NCBI RefSeq assembly: GCF_042453785.1
Contig: NC_091670.1
Location: 37,211,501 to 37,275,500, forward strand
DNA: 64,000 nt
From: Malus domestica
Taxonomy: Eukaryota > Streptophyta > Magnoliopsida > Rosales > Rosaceae
Reading direction: 5' to 3'
Part shown: one piece after another, positions 11,020-22,899 of the stretch
How positions within the stretch are numbered: the first letter of the stretch is position 1
How the letters are laid out: each line of letters begins with the position of its first letter
Notes under the pieces: generated by a model
Told to the model about the DNA's origin: nothing
Database searches by the model: none
What the model saw: the letters and a program-made list of their open reading frames with translations, nothing else
Made by a program: the position numbers and the translations under genes

Positions 11020-13062
11020 AAGATTAACGTTGCGAATGAAAGTTGCTGTGTTAACTCCAATGATATGCGCATACGAATCAATCAACGGCCCCTCCTGGAT
11101 TCCCAGCAAAAATTCCACCATTGAAGGCTGTAAACCTGGAATTTACATGTGCAAAACACTTCAAGAGCATAGTCCACCAACGGTTTCAAGCAAAAGCAAC
11201 CGAAAATAAAACGGAAACTTAAGCTGTCAATGATCATCTATCGTCCATGAACGAATATGAACGCCTTAAGAGCAGCTAGATCGTAGGTTGGATCTACACC
11301 AACAATCTTTCCTTCACTGTGAAAACCATTGCCTCTTGCGTCCGCAAGGTAAACCTATCAAGAAGGGCACCAAAGAAACTTTGAAACTCAAACGAAATGA
11401 CATGAACTCCGAAAATAAGGAAACTTTAACAAAAAGCTTCTGGTACTGTTCACTTGAAAGAAAAACCATATTTTTACACTAAAAAATCAATCTTGGTACT
11501 GTTCAATTTACTCTTTATTTTGTCCTTATCGTTAAAACTCAAAGTTTTCAAACCTTTTCCATTAGTTTTCCTCTGAAAATAAACCATTCGATAACATTCA
11601 GAACAAGAAGGTAAGTATAGGACAATGCTTTTAGATCTAATAAAAGGGCAAAACCTTACAACGCTGTAATCCGCTTTGATCTGCAGCCAATTTAGCTGCA
11701 ACATGGTAATCTGTGACCCGGAGGCACGACGGATTAACTGAGTTTAGGAACATGGTAATGATCTGGGAGAAGATGCAAACCAATAGACAAAATCTGTCTT
11801 TACTGCATCGAAATTAAAGCACAGCTGCAGATGCGTATAAAAACTGCTACATCATTGCTGGAAAAATCTTATTAGCAAAACTAAGCCTGTACAAGTTTGT
11901 AGATTGTGTTTTCTTCCTTAGTACAACTGATGGAGAAGTTTCCTGCAAAAACACATTACAACTGGTGAAGAATGAGAAAAAAGAAATCATATGTTTGAAA
12001 TCACCAGTTCATTGAGACGAGGTTACTAAGTTCTTTGAAAATCTTACAACGACAAAATAACAATTCATCGAGTTAATGTTAATAACATATGCACCTAGAA
12101 ACATAACACAGAGTTTGGTTTACACGGAAGCGGTTTTTGAGAAGCAATGACTATAAACCATAGAGTTTGATTTGTTTGGGAGCAACTCTAAGAAGGAACG
12201 GGTTTCCGAAACCATCTGAATTTTATGCACAGGTGGTTCATCAGTGTGAATTTCTAGTTTATCTGTAACTTAATTGTTCCATATTTTGAATAAAGTCTTC
12301 TGAGCACAAAACTCATACACAAACAACCACGAGACCCACCCCAAGCAAATCCCAGAGATCCGGGCAACAAGTTTGTAAAGCTTTCAAACTGATTTCAGAA
12401 AATTAAGCAATACCTAGCCATAAAAAACTACCAATTAATCACATCAGAAGCCACATGGGTCACAAAAAATTAAGGTTGAATGATCGTATGACAGTGTCAT
12501 TGTTATTGTTAAAAAGGTGCATTTGAGGTGTAAAATAACTAAAAAGTTATGAATTTTGAGCTACAGATTGATCAAAAAATTATTAGAAAAGAAAAAGTTG
12601 ACAATTTTCCAGTAACCCAGCTCCAGTTTCTGTATAATATCAACAATTCCCTTGAAAAAAGCTGCTCTCACCATCCAAGTTCTTATCTTTTCTCAACTAA
12701 CCACATAAACAACCAAATGGGTAAGATCAAATTAGCAAAATTAACATAATCTATCTCAATTCTAAGACCTACATTCAATTCAATGGAAAAAAAGTCACAC
12801 AAAAAATAAAAAATTGTGAATTTAGAGAGAGTGAGAGAGAGTGTGAGACCTGGAAGTGATTGACGGCGCGGTCTTTGTCTTGCAGAAGCTCATCATCTTG
12901 TTGCAGAGCAAGTGCAAGGCGAGATGAAGGTGTGGGGAAATGGGGTCATAGAAATGGAGCAAGGAAGCCGCACAAGGCTTGGGGCAAGCACTATGGATCT
13001 TCTCCTTGTGAGAATTTTGTTCTTCTGTGAATTGTGTGAAGGGTTTGAGGAAGAAGAAGAAT
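11020..13062 (-). pseudogene. DEG5-type chloroplast lumen protease, degenerate copy
   Basis: Fragments of a Deg/HtrA serine protease read in the expected order on the minus strand. Exon 1 remnant (12850 to about 13060) ends ALALQQDDELLQDKDR..HFQ at a good donor, as in DEG5, but its frame is broken by a TGA upstream. A piece at 11655-11717 reads VTDYHVAAKLAADQ and keeps the catalytic His. The exon at 11265-11354 reads VYLADARGNGF..IVGVDP then DLAALK and keeps the catalytic Asp; its donor is GC rather than GT. A last piece (about 11020-11125) reads FAGNPGGAV where the family has GNSGG, so the catalytic Ser codon is now Pro (11096-11098), and a frameshift follows before LIDSYAHIIGVNTATF. The exons for about 60 residues before the serine motif, and the exon between exon 1 and the His exon, are not found. 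Functional DEG5 works with DEG8 on photosystem II repair. This copy cannot make an active protease. Confidence 0.82.
11418..11576 (+). mobile_element. MITE, GTTTTAACGAAAA family, copy 2
   Basis: About 155 bp with the same motif order as the copy near 30907 and lying in what was an intron of the DEG5 gene, between the His exon and the Asp exon. Its right end (CCATTAGTTTTCCT) is well preserved. Confidence 0.7.
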
Positions 13063-13064
13063 GA

Positions 13065-14547
13065 CGGTTGACCGTTTTTCTTTTTCTTTCCCGGGAATTT
13101 AACTGAATTTTGAGCTTTATTTACCTCTAAAATGGAACTTGAATGTGCTTTTGTAAACCAAATTTCAATCTACTCAATTTGGGCCTACTCTTAAATGGGC
13201 TTTTTTTTTTTGTTTTTTGTAATTAAAGTTTGGGTGTTATTTAATTAGAATTTTGAAGAATTTTAACTGATATATGAAATTCAGTCTTGTTCTCCTAAAG
13301 TTCTCATCTTCAGGATTTTTGATAACCAAATGCATATTAACCACAAAATTATATTAGTTTGGATACAAAGTCTTAAAATATTTGACAACTTAATAAAACA
13401 AAACAAGAAAATGGGTTTTCTAATGGTTTATGGATTTTAAGTTGGTTTTACTTTATTAAGTTGTCAAAATATTTTAAGCTTTGGAATCTAAACTAATATA
13501 ATTTTGTGGCTAATATACATTTAGTCCTCATAGGTCCTAAAAATGAGAACCTTAGGAGAGCAAGATTGTTTATAAATTTATGGATTTTAATGGAGTTTAA
13601 TTGATTTCTAGAGATTTTAAGTAAAATTTGGAGTGAATTCCCTCAAATTCTCAGAGGGAGAAACAAAATTTGTGAATGCTTAAAATACACATGAAATCTC
13701 TCAAATTCACTCGAATTTCTCAAAATTTTAAAATGAATTTGGTTCTTATGGTTTTGTCTCTAATACTAATATTTTTAGTAATTAAGTTAAAAAAAAGTCT
13801 AAAAGTGGTGTGCTAAAGTGCATATAAGATTGGGCACTACGTGTTGATTGCTTCCATGGTTGAGTCTATTTTTTTTTTATCCACACTTTTTGATTTGTGG
13901 CCACCTTCACTAGTCCATATAATTAACTTGAAAATTACAGAAGCTGAAGCTGAAGTGTAAGTGTACAACAATACTAAGGTTGTAACTAAAGCTAAATGAA
14001 AATTACAACAGGAAAGGGATTCGACTGTGAAAAGGAGTACTCCTGAACCAAATGGAGATGGGGACTGACATTTCTCTTTCCGACGTTCGTGGTCGGAAAG
14101 ATGAGATCTGATTTGCTTTGATGCTTTATGTCATTGTTAAGCTTTGATTGATGCCTTATGTCATTGTCTAGCCGACAAACTGATTAGTTTATGATCTTAT
14201 ATATCATGGCAAAACTATCATATCAATTATGAGTTTTTCTTGTTTACATGGATAGTCATGTATGATGAGAGAGATAAAAATAAAAAGGTACGAAACAATA
14301 GATATGAGATCTTTTTTCCCACTATACATAGAGCAGATTCTCTCTTATATTACAAAGAAGATTTACTAAGCACTTACAGATAGCGTTTTACCGCAGTGAC
14401 GAAAAGCAATCGTGTCTATGCACCTTGGTGTGAGTTCATTCCTCACCGATTCTCCTCTTCTCTAACAACTAACTATTTAACCAACTAACGCTGTAACTTT
14501 ATTAAAAAAAATTATGGAGGACAATAAAATATAAGGATATACAATAT
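13065..14547. other. Intergenic, no gene recognised
   Basis: The first 30 bases may be the promoter-proximal leader of the DEG5 remnant. About 13270-13560 holds an inverted pair of segments (CACAAAATTATATTAGTTTG and its complement around 13490) suggesting a worn MITE of roughly 250 bp. The rest is AT-rich with no supported gene. Confidence 0.4.
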
Positions 14548-14691
14548 GGGTGGTACTATCCACACACTCATTTTACCTTTTATACACTCCTTGTTAATTT
14601 CTATCCATTGATCATCTTCAATTAATTGGATTTGACGGCCGAAAATTGAGAGATATGTGGAAGAGAAATAAAAGTGTGAATAGCATCACCC
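14548..14691. mobile_element. Small hAT-like MITE, GGGTGGT family
   Basis: A 144-bp element starting GGGTGGTACTATCCACAC and ending GTGTGAATAGCATCACCC, imperfect inverted ends of about 18 bp. Flanks TACAATAT and TAAAAAAT match at 6 of 8 positions, consistent with a worn 8-bp duplication. The same end type recurs at 20153, 20408 and 31955. Confidence 0.65.
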
Positions 14692-15195
14692 TAAAAAATA
14701 TCTAGTATTACAACATATATCATTATCGGACTTGTAAAATTTCAACTACACAATTCCTCATCTTCGTAGAATATGCCCCTGAAATTGGTAATGAAGTTGC
14801 ACATGAGATACCAATTAAGCAAGTAGCAATACAGGAAGAATCATCTTTGTGGATTGCAAAAAGTTGCAATCATTTATAGAAGATACCAGTTAATTAGCAC
14901 CTTCTGTGAAAGCAACAACTCACACGTCCACGTTCATCCGCCCTAATAAAATAGATTCGGCTTCTCCGTCGTTATCAACCAAACAAAAAAAACTTTGGTT
15001 AGATCTGTTTCTTGGTTCTCTCTCGAGCTAATTAGCTATGGCCTCCGTCCGTCCCTCCCTCCCATTTATGTATCTATTTTTCGAGTGAACTAACCCACCC
15101 TAACTTTCTCAGCATTACAAGAAACAATTTTTAATTTTGAAGATAGACACAAGAAAGAATTCAACAACCCTACATCTTATATGGTACATACATAC
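14692..15195. other. Intergenic, no gene recognised
   Basis: AT-rich DNA without a supported coding frame, RNA gene or clear repeat boundary. Confidence 0.4.
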
Positions 15196-15200
15196 ATATA

Positions 15201-15360
15201 GAGGTGGCAATCAACCCATCGGTTTGTTAACATTTAGTTTGAATTCACTTTACATCATCACCACCACCACCAATTTCACCCTTATATTTTGGTGATATCA
15301 AATTAAATGGGTCTTATCGGGTACGCATGTAACAACTCAATAGATTGATTTGTCACCTCT
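15201..15360. mobile_element. Short MITE with AGAGGTGGCAA ends
   Basis: About 160 bp with inverted ends GAGGTGGCAATCAACCCAT on the left and TTTGTCACCTC on the right. Flanking words TACATATA and TACATACT agree at six of eight positions, suggesting an 8-bp duplication and a hAT-like origin. It includes a CAC trinucleotide run. Confidence 0.6.
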
Positions 15361-15536
15361 ACATACTTACATATATATGTACCCTTCTGGTTTCTTGCTT
15401 ATGAAGCATTAAAGAAGTGCTCAGATGTTTCTAAAGTGCATTAAAATGACAATATAAGTATGGGACAAATATACTAAGAAGGAATTCAAGGAAAAAGGAA
15501 AATTCTTAATGAATAGCTAGATACACATTGGTACAA

Positions 15537-15560
15537 ATATATATATATATATATATATTC
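15537..15560. repeat. AT dinucleotide microsatellite
   Basis: An uninterrupted TA run of about 20 bases, 3' of the DUF761 gene. A second, shorter TA run followed by GTAT repeats lies near 15686-15712 in the likely 3' UTR of that gene. Confidence 0.85.
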
Positions 15561-15731
15561 ATACTAAACTAAAAAGTCCAAAGCATTTACATATTATTGA
15601 CAGATGAACGAAAAAGAAAAGAAAAAAAAAAGTTGAAGAAAGAAGGCATCAAAATTTTGAAAGATCTCTACTTAACTCTCTTTGATATATATATATATAT
15701 GTATGTATGTATGGAACTATAATTTCTAGAT

Positions 15732-16490
15732 TTAAGTGAAGGTTGTAGCTGTTGATTGAAGCCTAATTTGTCTGTTAAACCTCTGAATAAACTCTTCGGC
15801 TCTTTTGTTTAGTTCTTCGTTAGACATGGTCGAAAATTCATTGTCTTCATCAGCAGTTGGTTTGTGCTTCTGATAAGTCGTCTCTGACCTCCTTAGAGTG
15901 TTCTTCCTCTCATTGTTGATCACTCCTCTTTTCGCTTTCTCAGACTTACTTCGCCGATAAGTTTTTTCCCGAACATTTTCTCTTCCAGTGCTACAACTTT
16001 TATTCTGACCATTATCGCCTTTCAACACGTGGACTACCCTCTTTTCTTGGACGATTTCTGTATTTTGAGGTACGAGGAGTACTTCTTCATTCTTTGTTTT
16101 CCTATTGTTTCCCGCCTCTAATTGCTTAGGACTGCTTTTGTTGACAATTTGAGGGTATTGAGAAACAAATGAGGAAGCACTACGAGCTGCTTGGCTATGC
16201 ATCATGTACTCTTGGTAAAAATAGTCTTGTTGGTCTTTGGAGGCCGAAGAGAATGCGCCACAGTCGACAGCGATAATGAGGATGAGGGTGTTGGATATGG
16301 CAAACCAGAACTTGGAGTTGTTGAAGACAGTTGAGAGGGAGATGTTGAAGATATAGAAGATGCAAATGTAAATTAGTATAGAGAAGAAAAAGGCCAAGAT
16401 GGATATCCCTTTAGCTTTGTGAGGATAATATTCTCTGGATTTGTAGGGTTTCGCTAAATCTTGCACTAGATTTTGTTGAAGTTTGGCCAT
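15732..16490 (-). CDS. DUF4408/DUF761-type membrane protein (cotton-fibre-like)
   Basis: Single-exon, 252 residues. Two hydrophobic segments near residues 28-49 (GISILAFFFSILIYICIFYI) and 59-80 (FWFAISNTLILIIAVDCG) form the N-terminal membrane part typical of DUF4408. A long basic, Ser/Lys/Arg-rich linker follows, and the C terminus carries the DUF761 signature, FSTMSNEELNKRAEEFIQRF then NRQIRLQ (about 218-245). In plants these proteins are annotated as cotton-fibre proteins or unknown; a role in stress responses has been proposed for some members, but the biochemical activity is not known. The start is the only ATG that includes the N-terminal block before the membrane segments. A GA-rich leader precedes it. 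Confidence 0.85.
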   Translation of the reverse strand: MAKLQQNLVQDLAKPYKSREYYPHKAKGISILAFFFSILIYICIFYIFNISLSTVFNNSKFWFAISNTLILIIAVDCGAFSSASKDQQDYFYQEYMMHSQAARSASSFVSQYPQIVNKSSPKQLEAGNNRKTKNEEVLLVPQNTEIVQEKRVVHVLKGDNGQNKSCSTGRENVREKTYRRSKSEKAKRGVINNERKNTLRRSETTYQKHKPTADEDNEFSTMSNEELNKRAEEFIQRFNRQIRLQSTATTFT

Positions 16491-16499
16491 CTTATGTGG

Positions 16500-17253
16500 G
16501 AGAGAGAAGAAGCGGCAGTGCTTGAGATGCTTGTGGGGCGAAATGTGGGTTTTTATATTTGGTTGGTAAAAGAAGTTCCAAATGAAGGGGTTTTAATACT
16601 GTGAGATTAGGGCACTGCCGGATATTTGATCAATAATTAAGACACTTCAATTATTAGAGATGTCACCTTGGCTTTCTAGTGATTTACCAGGTATGCCCCC
16701 AGGGTTCCGAATTGGGCTTGGCGTAGGAATATTGGCTGCTTCCATAAATAGCCAAAATAATGGAAAATTCTGCATTTTTATATACTTTTTTTTTGCCGGA
16801 TAAAAGTGAAAATAACAATTGGATTTGTATTTGTATAACCATTTGGATAAGTGAACCTTAATTGAGAAGATTTTTTTTTTTTGGTAGAAACCTTAATTGA
16901 GAAGGTTGGAACTTGCTACCTAAAAACAAGCTGCCACTTGTGCGTTTTTAACACCACAAAAGCCAATCACATAAAGGAGTTAAAGTCAAATAGCAAAATC
17001 CATGTCAGAAAATGACGTGACGCGTGGCATTTGATGGCTAAAGATCGATCGTCTTGTATATATGTACAGATATGTACAGATTGTGACGTGCATGCATTCA
17101 TGGCCCGCAGTTCTCTGGATTATTAGGGCCACGTATGAAGGTTTTATTTTTTTTATTTTTTGGGAAAACGTAGGAAGGTAGGTATTACCATTACAGAAGT
17201 GAACCTTTCTAGGTTATGTGGTTTCTTGTGCTTATGAGCAATTGATTAAAATT

Positions 17254-17254
<1 letters not shown>
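16500..17254. other. Upstream region of the DUF761 gene
   Basis: No gene. Sequence near 16545-16555 (TTTTATATTT on plus, AAATATAAAA on minus) is a reasonable TATA element for the minus-strand gene, about 60 bases upstream of its ATG. Confidence 0.4.

Positions 17255-17313
<59 letters not shown>
17255..17313. repeat. CT dinucleotide microsatellite
   Basis: About 58 bases of pure CT repeat, long enough to be highly length-variable and useful as a marker. Confidence 0.95.
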
Positions 17314-17317
<4 letters not shown>

Positions 17318-17905
17318 ATGTGTTTTTTAAACTCTACAAGTGTTTCCATTCACGGTAGTTGGATATCGAAATCAAAAACCTGAACTTTCGGTTACTCATC
17401 TTTACACAAGTTTACAATTTTTCGTGGGTGTGGGTCAATCCTTGACACCTCAGCTTTTTAATAAATCAATGTTTTAAGACTCGTAACCAAATTGTTAAAA
17501 CTCAAATGCACATAACTAAATTGTTAAAACTTAAATATGAGTTTTGAGTCTAATCATGAACCTAATCAAATTGTTAAATTTTAAATACAAATTTTGAGTG
17601 TAACGTTTTATTCTCCAATACAAAGACTTAAATCTTAAACTCAAAATGAGTCTTAAGATTTGAATCTTTGTATCAGAGAACAAAACCGAAAATACATAAT
17701 CCACCTTTTCGAAATCCAAATATTCTCTTAGGTCTAGATTAAGTTTGAACTTATCTAAAAGTCTAAGCATGATTAATCATAGAATCATAATGACAATATA
17801 GACGTGTATCCCGTTATCAACCTATTGTGAGACATTGGATAACTCGCGTTTCACATCTGACTCCTATTTTATTTAGAAATGTATAAAATTGGAAGCTATC
17901 ATATG
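17314..17905. other. Intergenic, short direct repeats
   Basis: Repeated phrases around AAATTGTTAAA occur near 17485, 17515 and 17568, giving a low-order tandem structure. No gene is visible. Confidence 0.4.
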
Positions 17906-17908
17906 TAC

Positions 17909-18072
17909 TTTTTTTTTTTTACAAACAGTATTATCTATACTAAGAAGGTAGGCGAGTAGGTTAAGCCGTACAATGAACTAGTAATAATGTGATTCAAATT
18001 TATCTTTAACAATAAACGAATACCTCTCATTTACACATAAAGAATAATACTACTAGACCGTAATAACAAATG
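17909..18072 (-). mobile_element. tRNA-derived SINE, copy A
   Basis: Read on the minus strand it starts near a GGTCTAGTAG A-box-like word and ends with ACAAACAGTATT-type sequence complement and an A tract (T run 17911-17922 on plus). Two other copies share the layout (36510 and 47670). This copy has the most diverged B box. Confidence 0.6.
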
Positions 18073-20152
18073 ACAGCTATCATATAACTTTATATATACT
18101 ATATTTCATGTGGTGCCTATAAAAATATAATTCCTAAATTGATAAAACTGTAATATTGGATCATTTTATAAAAATAATAAACCGTAACTTTGCTTGCATT
18201 TCACTTTTCTGGCCACAAATTTTTGGGTGGTGTCTTTGTGACTTGCTTTATTTTAATTAAAAGCTGGGGAACAATCACTCGTGGAGATCCTGGCTTGTCA
18301 TTTGCTGATTGGTTACTTCAATATCTCTCTGTTTCGCAATCGAATCATGGAAGATATTATTAGCCAAATAGTCATATTCTATGTATGTAATTAGATTTTG
18401 TAGTAACGAGAGGGACACTCCAAGAACACAAAAACAAAAACGAGTTTGGTTTTAATTTGCCAAACTATACACTACTTTCATCTGATTATAAAATAAATAT
18501 TTATATACCGCTTTGATCACGGAACAAGGGCAATGATTTGGGCTGCATGCATCTTCTGGAGTTTGATGACTCGTCCTAACTCAATCTTAATCAGTCAATT
18601 TATGGGGTTTGCTGATGTTCTCTATCATCGATGAACGATACGAGGAACTCATGATCGTGTTGACATGGACACATAAAAATTGCTTTAATTTTCATAATTT
18701 TTTTCGTCTTACATTTTGCATAAAATTGTAAGAAATAAAGGTGTTAAATTGCTACAAACAATAAATAGAAATTAAATATGTGAATGTGTACACAATAGAA
18801 CAAAAATAGAAAAATCTCAAATTGAGCCGAGGCATGTGGCGAAACTAGAAATTTATAACGATGGGGTCATAAAACAGAAGCTTCCAAAAACTGATCATAC
18901 TTTTACTTATAATTGCCAATTTATAATTTATTTTGCAAAAAATTCATTCCAAATCAATCAATCAATACAAAAACCCTAAAAATCCCAATGAGCTGAAGAT
19001 GAGAAAAATACTAATATGATTTATTCATAGATACAACCAAGTGAGATGAAGGGGGCCTAACCGAACTTGACCACCGGAGAAACTTTAATTTAGGAGATAT
19101 GAAGTCTGAGTGGAGAAGGGGTTTGCGTGTTTGATAAGTGTTCAGCTTGTTTAAGAAATAGCATGCTAAACTTTTATTTTTATTTTTATTTTTAAGTGAA
19201 ACAGAATACATAACAGTTTTGGTTTATGTCAATCTAAAGAATATTTGTTGTAAATAGGCAAAATTTAGAGAGATAACCTTTACTCTGGACAGGAACGAAG
19301 CAGTTACAGATTATTATACCAACACAAGCTGTTGCAGAGGAAGTAATGTATATTATTGCTATTAGATGTTTTTTTCTTCCAAGTCTCATTTGATCAAATG
19401 TAGTGCTCTATTTATAGAGCAACCTCATAGGAAACAAACAAATGACACTATTAAACTTGTGAGTCTATACTATACATATGTGGTACTTTACTATACACAT
19501 TACTATACACATGTTGTACTTTATTATATATATTACTATACACCTGTGGGCAAACATACCCATTATTTACAACAATATTGATTAAAGGTCCCCTTATTTC
19601 ATTTGTCCAGCTAGTATAAGGGTCAAACGAAATTTCAAAGGAGGATTTTATATGCTATTAGGTTCTACAGCAGCCAACTCCCCCACATTGGATCCGCCAC
19701 TAGAGGCAAGCATTAGATGTTTTGATCTTAAGACAATTTCGCCCCACATTGATGCTTATTGTTTGATGATGCTCGTCTCTCAGGATACCACTACCTCCTT
19801 GTAAAGGAAGCACTGCGATTCACAAGGCTCCTTAACATTACTTTTAATTTTAATATCCAAACAAAAATAGATAAGACCAAATACACCAGTATGCCTGGCT
19901 TTGAATCTGTTTTCTGTCTCTAATTAAGACCAAATAAACCAGTATACATGGTTTTGAATCTCTGTTCTTTTTTTTCTCTAATTCGTCGTTAACATACATC
20001 TCCTCCTCCTTGGTCAATCTTCGTTATAATCCACCTGCATGAGGTACTTGTCTTCAAGCAGCATTTATAGCATTTTCAAGTTCACATCCACACACCCGGC
20101 AATGCTTAGCTTTCCCGTTTCCAGAGAAGCCAAAAATAATGGAATATATGTA
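18073..20152. other. Intergenic, no gene recognised
   Basis: About 2 kb of AT-rich DNA. A tandem cluster of the word ACTATACACAT with variants lies at 19465-19550. Frames at 19011-19211 and 19366-19581 are translations of low-complexity sequence. I see no RNA gene. Confidence 0.4.
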
Positions 20153-20298
20153 TAGGTGGTGCTATACGTATCCACACACATTGTTTACTTTCTACACACT
20201 CATTTAGTTTCAATCGTTGGGTTGAATGAATTGAGGAAAATCAAAAGACAAAACGGTGTGTGGGAGGTAAAAAGAGGTGTGTGAATAGCACCACCTTT
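20153..20298. mobile_element. GGTGGTGCTAT-type MITE
   Basis: Inverted ends AGGTGGTGCTAT and ATAGCACCACCT enclose about 145 bp, with subterminal CACACA and TGTGTG words. No clean target duplication. A shorter relative follows at 20408. Confidence 0.65.
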
Positions 20299-20407
20299 TA
20301 TACATGCACACGCACACATCTTCTAGGTTTAACATGCCTAATTAAAATGGGTATCAGTATCAGCCTATTTAGTTGATATAGACACTGGAACTCTATAATG
20401 TCATCAA

Positions 20408-20496
20408 AAGGTGGTGCTATTCACACATCTTTGCAATTATCGTCGTAACACTACTAGGTAAAAAGAGGTGTGTGGATAACACCACATTTTATCCAT
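20408..20496. mobile_element. Short GGTGGTGCTAT-type MITE derivative
   Basis: About 88 bp from AAGGTGGTGCTATTCACAC to GTGTGGATAACACCACATTT, same end type as the preceding element with most of the interior deleted. Confidence 0.55.
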
Positions 20497-20818
20497 TTGC
20501 ATTCATATCTCCTTTTATATCTCTCGCATGGTCGCCAAATGTAAGAGGTAGAGATCAAGAAAGAATAAATCACTGTATACGATAGAATACCACCGAACTT
20601 GAGCTAATTCAGTTGAAAAACAAAGAAATAATATCGATGGTGTGATTGATAGTCGTGCAAAGTGTGACAATCAGTAACCTCGTAATGACTTTGGATAATT
20701 TCCTAATAGCATCTCTATTTTTTTGAGACATTGATAGTCTGAAAGATTGACGTAAATACAGAGGAATCTTAGTTTAAGTGTCTTATTCAGCAAACATACC
20801 CACAAATCTTAGTTTTAA

Positions 20819-22262
20819 GGGTAAATTACATAGTAGCCCCTTAGATTTTGAGGTTTTTTACAACTTCATATAATATCTTTAAAACATTTCACTTTCATAC
20901 CTCATGTACTATTTTATTTCAAAATAATACATCCGTTACATTTTCCATCCATCGATCCGTTAAGTGCTGACGTGGCTGTCAAATGTAAGCCACGTGGCAA
21001 AAAAAAAATTAAATATTTAAAAAAAAAAAACCTTAATCTTCTAAATAAATAATAAAAAAAAAGGTTAGAAGATCCAAATCTCATCACCCTGTACCTGAAC
21101 CTTGAAAGAAGAAGAAGAAGAAGGAGAAGAACCTGGAAGAAGAAGAAGAAGGAGAACAACCATAAAACTTGGAACCCTGATCCCGTCGGCAAAACCCATA
21201 TCCCAGTTGTTGAAAGTGCCCGCAATCAATTAAACATCAAGATTAAAACTTCAATCCTATCTAATTGAAAAATTAACATCTGGGTTTTGTACTACTCCAA
21301 GATTTTCACATGGGTTTTCTTTTTGTTTCCAATCTGGGATTGTTCAGATGTGAAAATTAGAACGTGGGTTGTGATTAATCAGTGAAATTAACATCTGGGT
21401 TTTGCTAAAGCTTCGAAATTTCAATCTAAACATTAATTAATGAAATAAATAATTGGGAGAAAATGGATTTAGGGAAGAAGGGGCAATACATACAGAGTCG
21501 TGGTGCGGAGTTGAAGGATTTGTGGTGAGGATAACAGAGAGCGTGGCAATGAAAAGGAGCCTAACCCAGATCCCTTCCCCCCCCGGCCCCCGTGCGAGGC
21601 CTATCCCCTCTCTCGGGCGAACCCATATCCTATAAAACCCCCTTCCCCCCCCCCCCCCCGGAGACGGCGAAGTCCAGATCTCAGCAATGCCCCTTCCAAA
21701 TCATCTTCCATCCGTGGTGCACACCCATCCTCCACCTCCTCATCTGCACCCATCTCCACCTCTTCCGTGCACCCATCTTCCCATCTTTCGCTACCCACCT
21801 GCAACCCAGAAAGGAAGAAAAAAAAAAAAACCCAGCACACCCACCCTCCGCCTTAAATCCACACTCATTGGGGAAGACATGATCTGGGTTGTAGGGAAAG
21901 AGAGATGGGTTTTTTTTTTTTCCTCTCCTCTTCTTCTTATTCTGGGTTGCAGGTTGGGTAGGGGTGGGGGTTGCGGGTTCAACTTTTGTTTTTGTTTTTG
22001 TTTTTTTTTTGTTTTTTTGTTTTGGTTTTTTTAATTTAGAAGATTAAGGTTTTTTTTTTTTTAAATTAAAAATTAATTTTTATGCCACGTGGCATACATT
22101 TGGCAGCCACATCAGCATTTAACCGATCAATGGATGGAAAATGTAACGGATGTATTATTTTGAAATAAAATAGTACATGAGGTATGAAAGTGAAATGTTT
22201 TAAAGATGTTGTATGTGGTTGTAATAGACCTCAAACTTGAGGGGTTACTGTGTAATTTACCC
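20819..22262. mobile_element. Non-autonomous Mutator-like element, long inverted ends
   Basis: 1,444 bp. Terminal inverted repeats of about 180 bp (20819-21000 and 22083-22262) both start GGGTAAATTACA and run into GCCACGTGGCA. Exact 9-bp target duplications TAGTTTTAA lie at 20810-20818 and 22263-22271. Long ends and 9-bp duplication are the marks of a MULE. The interior has no transposase. It holds a purine-rich tract, a pyrimidine-rich counterpart, a C run of about 16 (21644-21659) and a GC-rich block at 21450-21990 whose composition differs from the arms, possibly captured sequence. Confidence 0.92.
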
Positions 22263-22271
22263 TAGTTTTAA

Positions 22272-22660
22272 TACATAATATGTCTAACTAGAATATTTCC
22301 CTAAAACAATAACACTTGTACAACACACACAAATCTATGGGATGCCTTGCTGTCTCGCGATGGTTTTGGTGAGGTTTCGGTGCTTGGTATGTCACGTTGT
22401 CTATGGGATATATCAATCTCGGAATTTCTTGTTGTAGTGGTGTGATTTGTGTGATGGCCCTATAGGAGTTTAAAATTATTTGTAATTTGTAATTTGTACT
22501 TATTATCTTCAGATCAAGAAATTGATCACCGGAGCATATGTACCCATTTAGCATCTTTGTAAATGGTTGATTACAGTAATGAAATTTTATCCTTAAAAAA
22601 AAAAACTTTGGAATTGAGTGCCGTATTGGAAGGTTCCACAACATTTACAGTCCTTTCGGA
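22272..22660. other. Intergenic, no gene recognised
   Basis: A minus frame at 22288-22644 reads through ordinary AT-rich sequence and ends in no known motif. Possible 3' flank of the unknown gene to its right. Confidence 0.35.
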
Positions 22661-22899
22661 ACCTGGAGGTTATATTCCAGACTTCACCGAGATATGATAT
22701 GTAAAACACGGATTACCTAGATTCGTTCCAATAAGCAGCCCTGGTATTGCCCGTCTGATTGCATTTAAAAGATAGGCAATACCAACACCATCACATAATT
22801 GCACTCCACATAAATAAATTTTCAGGCTTAGCAAAGTGGCAATATATAATTGAGCATACATACAAGCAATCACAAAGTTGCTTCAATCACTCACATCTC

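Noticed and set aside
21592-22034. Proline-rich plus and minus frames in the MULE-like element
   Set aside because: They arise from pyrimidine-rich and C-run sequence with no conserved motif.
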